From Frankia sp. AgB32 (GTDB lineage: Bacteria > Actinomycetota > Actinomycetes > Frankiales > Frankiaceae), in contig NZ_JALKFX010000020.1 in NCBI RefSeq assembly GCF_023243045.1, forward strand, positions 1-64,000: 64,000 nt of DNA. Direction: 5' to 3'. The notes under the pieces are model-generated. The model worked only from the letters and a program-made list of their open reading frames with translations. It made no database searches and was not told where the DNA came from. This document shows, piece by piece, positions 59,212 to 64,000 of this stretch (positions within the stretch are counted from its first letter, which is position 1; each line of letters opens with the position of its first letter). The position numbers and the translations under genes are program-made.

Positions 59212-60204
59212 CTAGCGGGCGATCCAGGACATCAGCGGCCGCAGGCGGGCGCCGACCTGCTCGATCGGGTGCTGCTTGCCCTCCTCGACGAGCTTGTTGA
59301 ACGTCGCGCGGCCGTTGTCGTCCTCCGCGACCCACTCGCGGGCGAACGTGCCGTCCTGGATCTCCTCCAGGATCTTGCGCATCTCCGCCTTGACGGCCGG
59401 GGTGACGACCCGCGGCCCGCGGGTGACGTCGCCGTACTCGGCGGTGTCGGAGATCGAGTAGCGCATCTGCGAGATGCCGCCCTCGTACATGAGGTCGACG
59501 ATGAGCTTGAGCTCGTGCAGGCACTCGAAGTACGCGACCTCGGGGGTGTAACCCGCCTCGACCAGCGTCTCGAACCCGGCCTGGACCAGGGCGCTCGCGC
59601 CGCCGCAGAGCACGGCCTGCTCGCCGAACAGGTCGGTCTCGGTCTCCTCGGTGAAGGTGGTGCGCAGCGCGCCGGCGCGGGTGCCGCCGATGGCCTTGGC
59701 GTAGGCCAGCGCGATCGCGAGGGCCTTGCCGGAGGCGTCGTTCTCGACGGCGACGAGGACGGGCACGCCCTTGCCCTCCTCGAACACCCGGCGGACCAGG
59801 TGGCCGGGGCCCTTGGGCGCGACCATGAACACGTCGACGCCGGCCGGCGGCTCGATCAGGTTGTAGCGGATGTTGAAGCCATGCCCGAACGCGAGCGCCT
59901 TGCCCTCGCTCAGGTGCGGGGCGATGGACTCGGCGTAGATCTTGCGGTGGGTGGTGTCCGGCGTGAGCAGCATGATGATGTCGGCCTCGGCGGACGCCTC
60001 CGCCGGGGTGAGCACGCGCAGGCCCTCCTCGGTCGCCTTCTGCCGGCTGCGGCTTTCCGCGGGCAGGCCGACCCGCACGTCGACGCCCGAGTCGCGCAGG
60101 TTCAGCGCGTGCGCGTGGCCCTGGCTGCCGTAGCCGATGACGGCGACCTTCCGGCCGGCCAGAACGTCGAGCGAGGCGTCATCGTCGTAGTAGATCTCGA
60201 CCAT
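59212..60204 (-). CDS. ilvC: Ketol-acid reductoisomerase (NADP+)
   Basis: Isomerises and reduces acetolactate/acetohydroxybutyrate in Val/Leu/Ile synthesis. 330 residues, class [22 protein letters not shown] (cofactor fold), [15 protein letters not shown] (the Arg/Ser loop typical of NADPH use), [69 protein letters not shown] and [20 protein letters not shown] with the metal acidic residues. 84 bp after ilvN. Confidence 0.98.
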   Translation of the reverse strand: MVEIYYDDDASLDVLAGRKVAVIGYGSQGHAHALNLRDSGVDVRVGLPAESRSRQKATEEGLRVLTPAEASAEADIIMLLTPDTTHRKIYAESIAPHLSEGKALAFGHGFNIRYNLIEPPAGVDVFMVAPKGPGHLVRRVFEEGKGVPVLVAVENDASGKALAIALAYAKAIGGTRAGALRTTFTEETETDLFGEQAVLCGGASALVQAGFETLVEAGYTPEVAYFECLHELKLIVDLMYEGGISQMRYSISDTAEYGDVTRGPRVVTPAVKAEMRKILEEIQDGTFAREWVAEDDNGRATFNKLVEEGKQHPIEQVGARLRPLMSWIAR

Positions 60205-60288
60205 CGTGGGGGTCTCTCTTCTCGTGGGGTGAACTGCGTGCGGGACATGCGGGGCGGGAAACAGCGGTGCGGCGCCGGCGGCGACCGG

Positions 60289-60816
60289 TCAGGCCGTGCG
60301 TTCGACGGAACGCAGGCTGCGGTCGGTGATCGACCGCGAGCCGCGACCGAGCGCGACCATGCCGGACTGGACCAGTTCCCGAATACCGAAGGGTTCCAGC
60401 ATGCGGATGAGGGCGTCCAGCTTGTCGCGGGTGCCTGTCGCCTCGACGGTGACGGCGTCCTGGGCGACGTCGACCACCTTGGCACGGAACAGGGCGACCG
60501 TCTCCAACACCTGGGACCGCACGGCCAGGTCGGCGCGCACCTTGACGAGCAGCAGCTCCCGCTGCACCGAGACGGACGTGTCCATCTCGACGATCTTCAG
60601 GACGTTGACCAGCTTGTTGAGCTGCTTGGTCACCTGCTCGAGCGGCAGGTCGTCGACCGCGACGACGATCGTCATCCGGGAGACGTCGGCGTGCTCGGTC
60701 GGCCCGACGGCGAGCGACTCGATGTTGAACCCGCGCCGGGAGAACAGTCCGGAGACCCGGGCCAGCACACCCGGCTTGTTCTCGACCAGCACGGACAGGG
60801 TGTGGTGGGTGGTCAC
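60289..60816 (-). CDS. ilvN: Acetolactate synthase small (regulatory) subunit
   Basis: 175 residues from GTG 60816 with GAGGTG upstream. N-terminal ACT domain [50 protein letters not shown] confers valine feedback. The C-terminal ACT-like part ([59 protein letters not shown]) is complete. GTGA overlap with the ilvB stop gives translational coupling, so both subunits are made in proportion. Confidence 0.97.
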   Translation of the reverse strand: MTTHHTLSVLVENKPGVLARVSGLFSRRGFNIESLAVGPTEHADVSRMTIVVAVDDLPLEQVTKQLNKLVNVLKIVEMDTSVSVQRELLLVKVRADLAVRSQVLETVALFRAKVVDVAQDAVTVEATGTRDKLDALIRMLEPFGIRELVQSGMVALGRGSRSITDRSLRSVERTA

Positions 60817-62600
60817 AGGTTCACCTCGGCGTCGCCGGAGTAGTCGAAGTCGGGGGCGAGGTCGCGGGCGACCCGGATCTCGTCGTTGCTCGCGCCAGCG
60901 GCGACCATCGGCCAGACCATCGCGTCGGGGTGGACCACGAAGTCCACGACGACCGGCGCGTCGTCGATCGCCATCGCCTTCTCGATCGTCTCGTCGACCT
61001 CGGCGGCCGACTCGCAGCGCAGCCCCACGCAGCCGAGCGCCTCGGCGAGGCGGACGAAGTCCGGCACCCGCTTGACCCCGGTGCGCGGCGACGCCGGATG
61101 CGTGCCGAGTTCGGTGTTGGAGTACCGCTTGTCGTAGAACAGGGTCTGCCACTGGCGGACCATGCCCAGCGAGCCGTTGTTGATGACCGCCACCTTGATC
61201 GGGATGCCCTCCAGGGCACAGGTGGCCAGCTCCTGGTTGGTCATCTGGAAGCAGCCGTCGCCGTCGATCGCCCACACCGTGGCGTCCGGGCGACCGACCT
61301 TGGCACCCATCGCGGCCGGCACGGCGTAGCCCATCGTCCCGGCGCCGCCGGAGTTCAGCCAGGTGTAGGGGTTCTCGTAGGAGATGAACTGGGCCGCCCA
61401 CATCTGGTGCTGCCCCACCCCGGCCGCGAAGATCGTCTCCGGGCCGGCGATGCGGCCGATGCGCTCGATGACGTGCTGCGGGGCCAGCGAGCCGTCGGCC
61501 GGGGTCTCATAGCCGAGCGGGTAGGTGCGCCGCCAGCCGTCCAGGGTGCGCCACCAGCCCTCGAGGTCGGGACGCTGCTCGGCCGCCAGCGCCGCGACCA
61601 GCTCGGTGATCACCTCGCGGCAGTCGCCGACGATCGGCACGTCCGCGGTCCGGTTCTTGCCGATCTCGGCCGGGTCGATGTCGGCGTGGATGATCGCGGC
61701 CTTCGGCGCGAAGGACGCCAGCCGGCCGGTGACCCGGTCGTCGAAGCGGGCGCCGAGGGTGATGAGCAGATCGGCCTTCTGCAGGGCGGTCACCGCGGCG
61801 ACCGAGCCGTGCATGCCGGGCATGCCCAGGTGCTGGGGGTGCGAGTCGGGGAAGGCGCCGCGGGCCATCAGGGTGGTGACGACCGGGATGCCGGTCATCT
61901 CCGCGAGCGTGCGCAGCTCCGCCGCCGCCCGGGCCTTGAGCACGCCGCCACCGATGTAGAGCACCGGCCGCCGGCTCGCGCTGATCAGCTTCGCCGCCTC
62001 CCGCACCTGCTTGCCGTGGGGGCGGGTCACCGGACGGTAGCCGGGCAGGTCCAGCGTCGGCGGCCACACCTCGTGCGGCAGCACGGCGGTCACCGCCTGC
62101 AGGATGTCCTTGGGCAGGTCGACGAGCACCGGGCCGGGCCGGCCGGTGCCGGCCAGGTGGAACGCCTCGGCGATCGTGCGCGGGATGTCGTCGGCGCTCT
62201 GGACCAGGAAGTTGTGCTTGGTGATCGGCAGGGTGATGCCGCAGATGTCCGCCTCCTGGAAGGCGTCGGTGCCGATCGCGGCGCTGGCGACCTGACCGGT
62301 GATGGCCACCATCGGCACCGAGTCCATGTAGGCGTCGGCGATCGGCGTCACCAGGTTCGTCGCGCCCGGCCCGGACGTCGCCATGCACACCCCGACCTGG
62401 CCGGTGGCCTGGGCGTAACCCTCGGCCGCGTGGCCGGCGCCCTGCTCGTGGCGAACGAGGATGTGCCGCACCCGGGTGGAGTCGAACAACGGGTCGTAGG
62501 CGGGCAGGATCGCCCCGCCGGGGATGCCGAAGACCACCTCGGCTCCGACCGCCTCAAGGGAGTGGACGAGCGACTGGGCTCCGGTGATCTCTCGTGTCAT
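60813..62600 (-). CDS. ilvB: Acetolactate synthase large (catalytic) subunit
   Basis: ThDP/FAD enzyme of branched-chain synthesis. 595 residues from ATG 62600 (AAGGA about 11 bases upstream). [19 protein letters not shown] and [56 protein letters not shown] (catalytic Glu in HEQG). [47 protein letters not shown], and the ThDP-binding [19 protein letters not shown]...[12 protein letters not shown]. Expression is controlled by the leader described at 62667-62796. Confidence 0.98.
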   Translation of the reverse strand: MTREITGAQSLVHSLEAVGAEVVFGIPGGAILPAYDPLFDSTRVRHILVRHEQGAGHAAEGYAQATGQVGVCMATSGPGATNLVTPIADAYMDSVPMVAITGQVASAAIGTDAFQEADICGITLPITKHNFLVQSADDIPRTIAEAFHLAGTGRPGPVLVDLPKDILQAVTAVLPHEVWPPTLDLPGYRPVTRPHGKQVREAAKLISASRRPVLYIGGGVLKARAAAELRTLAEMTGIPVVTTLMARGAFPDSHPQHLGMPGMHGSVAAVTALQKADLLITLGARFDDRVTGRLASFAPKAAIIHADIDPAEIGKNRTADVPIVGDCREVITELVAALAAEQRPDLEGWWRTLDGWRRTYPLGYETPADGSLAPQHVIERIGRIAGPETIFAAGVGQHQMWAAQFISYENPYTWLNSGGAGTMGYAVPAAMGAKVGRPDATVWAIDGDGCFQMTNQELATCALEGIPIKVAVINNGSLGMVRQWQTLFYDKRYSNTELGTHPASPRTGVKRVPDFVRLAEALGCVGLRCESAAEVDETIEKAMAIDDAPVVVDFVVHPDAMVWPMVAAGASNDEIRVARDLAPDFDYSGDAEVNL

Positions 62601-62666
62601 CTGGGCGTCATCCTTGAGGCCGAGGTGTGTGCGGCGGGGTGTCCCCGGCAACGGACGCCGGGCACG

Positions 62667-62699
62667 AAAAAGCCCCTCGTGCCGGAGGCACTGAGGGGC
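62667..62699 (-). terminator. ilvB attenuator terminator
   Basis: On the minus strand CCCCTC-a-GTGCC-TCC-GGCAC-GAGGGG followed by CTTTTTC: an 11-bp stem with a one-base bulge and a U-tract, rare in this genome. It lies between the ILV leader peptide and ilvB. A second hairpin (62645-62663, CCCGGC/GCCGGG) follows. Confidence 0.85.
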
Positions 62700-62722
62700 G
62701 GCGCACGGGTCGAGGTGCTCGA

Positions 62723-62761
62723 CTACGCGCGCTCAGAACGTACAAGAATCGAATGGTGCAC
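62723..62761 (-). CDS. ilvB leader peptide ([12 protein letters not shown])
   Basis: 12 codons from GTG 62761 to TAG, with the run Ile-Leu-Val, the three end products of the pathway. The same core triplet occurs in the known ilvB leader peptides of Streptomyces. It ends 24 bases before the terminator stem. The start coincides with the predicted transcription start, so it should be translated leaderless. Confidence 0.82.
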   Translation of the reverse strand: MHHSILVRSERA

Positions 62762-62767
62762 GGATCT

Positions 62768-62796
62768 ACCGTGCCGGAGTTCTCGTCATACGTCAA
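62768..62796 (-). promoter_or_regulatory. ilvB operon promoter (TTGACG - 17 bp - CACGGT)
   Basis: -35 TTGACG (62796-62791), 17-bp spacer, -10 CACGGT (62773-62768), then six bases to the leader-peptide GTG at 62761, which is the predicted +1. Confidence 0.65.
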
Positions 62797-62921
62797 GCAG
62801 AGCCGCCGTCAGCCCGGGGACACGGGTAATCCCGGGCGCGTCGCCGGGCCGCGCGATCCGGCGGTCCGGACCAGGCGGATCAGGCGGATGGGCCGGACCC
62901 GGCGGGACCTGTCCGGCTGTC

Positions 62922-63006
62922 CGGCTGGCTCTCCGTCTGTCTGGCTGGCCGTCTGGCTGGCCGTCCGGCCGGCTGTCCGGCCGGCTGTCCGGCCGGCTGT
63001 CCGGCG
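62922..63006. repeat. Degenerate 12-bp tandem repeats
   Basis: Units close to GGCTGTCCGGCC; two perfect and one with a single mismatch at 62971-63006, preceded by CCGTCTGGCTGG variants. They end just before the stop of the penicillin-binding protein gene. No gene is visible between them and the ilvB promoter. Confidence 0.8.
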
Positions 63007-63009
63007 CGG

Positions 63010-64000
63010 TCAGCGACCGCCGGCCGCGGGGGCGGGGCCGGTCACCGAGCCGCCGTCGAGGGCGGTGAGGAAGCGGCTCGCGATCGGCGCCGCCGTGTCG
63101 GCGCCGAAACCGCCGTCCTCGACCACGACGGCGAACGCCACGTCGCCGCGGTAGCCGACGAACCAGGCGTGCGTCGGCGGCGGGTTGCCGTCCTTGTACT
63201 CGGCGGTACCGGTCTTGCCGAAGACCTCGCCGGGCATCGGCACCCCGGCCGCGGTGCCCTCGGTGACCACGGCACGCATGAAGTCGCGCAGCCCCGGCAG
63301 GACGGCCGGCGGGATGGCGTTGCTGCGCGCCGGCTGGCCGGCGACGAACGGCTGGCGCCAGGTGCCGCTGGCCACCGCGGCGGCGACGCTGGCCATCTGC
63401 AGCGGCGAGACCTCGATGCGGGCCTGGCCGATGGCTGCGGACGCGGACTCGGCGGCGTCCCGCGGGGTCGGGAAGCTGCCGCCGACGCTGGCGATGTCCA
63501 GTGGCGGGGCGCCGTCGAAGCCGTAGAGCTGCGCGGCCTTCTCCAGGGAGCCCGCGGGCAGGGACTCCTCCAGCCGGATGAAGGCGGTGTTGCAGCTCTT
63601 CGCGAACGCGGTGCGCAGCGGGATGGTGCCGAACTGCTCGGCCTCGGCGTTCTGGAACGTCCGGCCGTCGACGCTGACCGACTGGGTGCAGTCCAGCGGG
63701 GTGTTCGCGGACTTCCCGTTCATCAGCGCCGCCGTCGCCGTAATGATCTTGAAGGTGGACCCCGGCGGGTACTTGCCGCGGATGGCCCGACTCGCCCCGC
63801 TCGGCGGATGGTTCGCCAGCGCCAGGATGCCGCCGGTACGGGTGTCGATCGCGACCATGGCGGCGGTCGGCTGGGCCGCGGTGGCCAGGGCGTCCTCGGC
63901 GGCCTGTTGCACCCGCAGGTCGAGCGTGGTGCGCACGGCCGTGCCGTCGGTCATCGGATAGGTGTGCAGCGTCTGGACGGTCCGGTTCTGCGCGTCGCGC
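63010..64000 (-). CDS. Penicillin-binding protein, class B transpeptidase (5' end beyond window)
   Basis: At least 330 residues of a D,D-transpeptidase; the start lies to the right of the window. VRTTLDLRVQQAAEDAL and AAMVAIDTRTGGILALANHP precede the three active-site motifs: SxxK in YPPGSTFKIITATAAL, SxN in FAKSCNTAFIRL, and KTG in EVFGKTGTAEYKDG, followed by HAWFVGYRGDVAFAVVVED. The sequence type is like the PBP2a/Rv2864c-type penicillin-binding lipoproteins. N-terminal anchor and NTF2-like domain cannot be checked. Ends close to the tandem repeats. Confidence 0.94.
   Translation of the reverse strand, partial: RDAQNRTVQTLHTYPMTDGTAVRTTLDLRVQQAAEDALATAAQPTAAMVAIDTRTGGILALANHPPSGASRAIRGKYPPGSTFKIITATAALMNGKSANTPLDCTQSVSVDGRTFQNAEAEQFGTIPLRTAFAKSCNTAFIRLEESLPAGSLEKAAQLYGFDGAPPLDIASVGGSFPTPRDAAESASAAIGQARIEVSPLQMASVAAAVASGTWRQPFVAGQPARSNAIPPAVLPGLRDFMRAVVTEGTAAGVPMPGEVFGKTGTAEYKDGNPPPTHAWFVGYRGDVAFAVVVEDGGFGADTAAPIASRFLTALDGGSVTGPAPAAGGR

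Overview
The window is one continuous stretch of very GC-rich, gene-dense chromosome from an actinomycete. GTG starts are frequent, start codons are often coupled to the preceding stop, and gene order matches that of other Actinomycetota: rpsP-khpA-rimM-trmD-rplS-lepB; recG-rsmD-coaD-DUF177-rpmF-rnc-mutM; and ddl, gpsA, cofC, ppk, hup, leuDC as in mycobacteria. The protein style (long Ala/Pro/Gly linkers, many 9-18 bp in-frame repeats) makes me favour Frankia or a close relative. That genus call is an inference from recognition, not something the sequence proves.

Layout. 1-21200, almost all on the minus strand: signal peptidase, ribosomal proteins L19 and S16 with their rRNA/tRNA maturation partners, the SRP GTPases Ffh and FtsY, SMC, then DNA repair and RNA processing genes (mutM, rnc, recG), coaD, rsmD and a PlsX-like gene. 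21200-29600: rpmB, a frameshifted DUF222/HNH gene, ddl, a DUF3515 lipoprotein, a lone Lrp ligand-binding domain, thiD, a MurA paralogue, gpsA and cofC. 29600-36600: a membrane GSDEF-EAL protein, a transglutaminase-like protein, ppk and hup. 36600-39540: leuCD with the divergent IclR-type regulator ndgR. 40000-44740: a PASTA-type Ser/Thr kinase, an orphan sensor histidine kinase and a small Cys-rich protein. 44860-45100: tRNA-Glu(CTC) and tRNA-Gln(CTG). 45270-64000: an FAH-family protein, a HiPIP-like small protein, cimA, a Crp/Fnr regulator with a CBS-pair protein, ilvE, leuB, an EAL protein, leuA, a septum-formation-type protein, serA, the ilvB-ilvN-ilvC operon and the 3' part of a penicillin-binding protein.

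How it works together. Nearly the whole branched-chain amino acid pathway lies between 36.6 and 62.8 kb: ilvBNC, ilvE, leuA, leuB, leuCD, the pyruvate route to 2-ketobutyrate (cimA), and serA. Control is visible in the DNA. A leaderless leader peptide with Ile-Leu-Val plus a U-tailed terminator precedes ilvB. A 13-codon leader peptide with four consecutive Leu codons precedes leuA. A shared divergent promoter region separates leuC from ndgR. Several other genes (ddl, leuB, the Crp-type regulator, the septum-type gene, the DUF222 gene) have a TANNNT-like -10 box 6-7 nt before the start codon and no Shine-Dalgarno sequence, as expected for leaderless mRNAs.

I found no CRISPR array, intact insertion sequence, prophage or secondary-metabolite cluster. 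The most unexplained structure is a 12-bp inverted repeat enclosing two 14-bp direct repeats (42439-42502). The least conventional proteins are a PlsX homologue lacking family motifs and an EAL protein with a Cys cluster. I do not see a convincing new multi-gene system.
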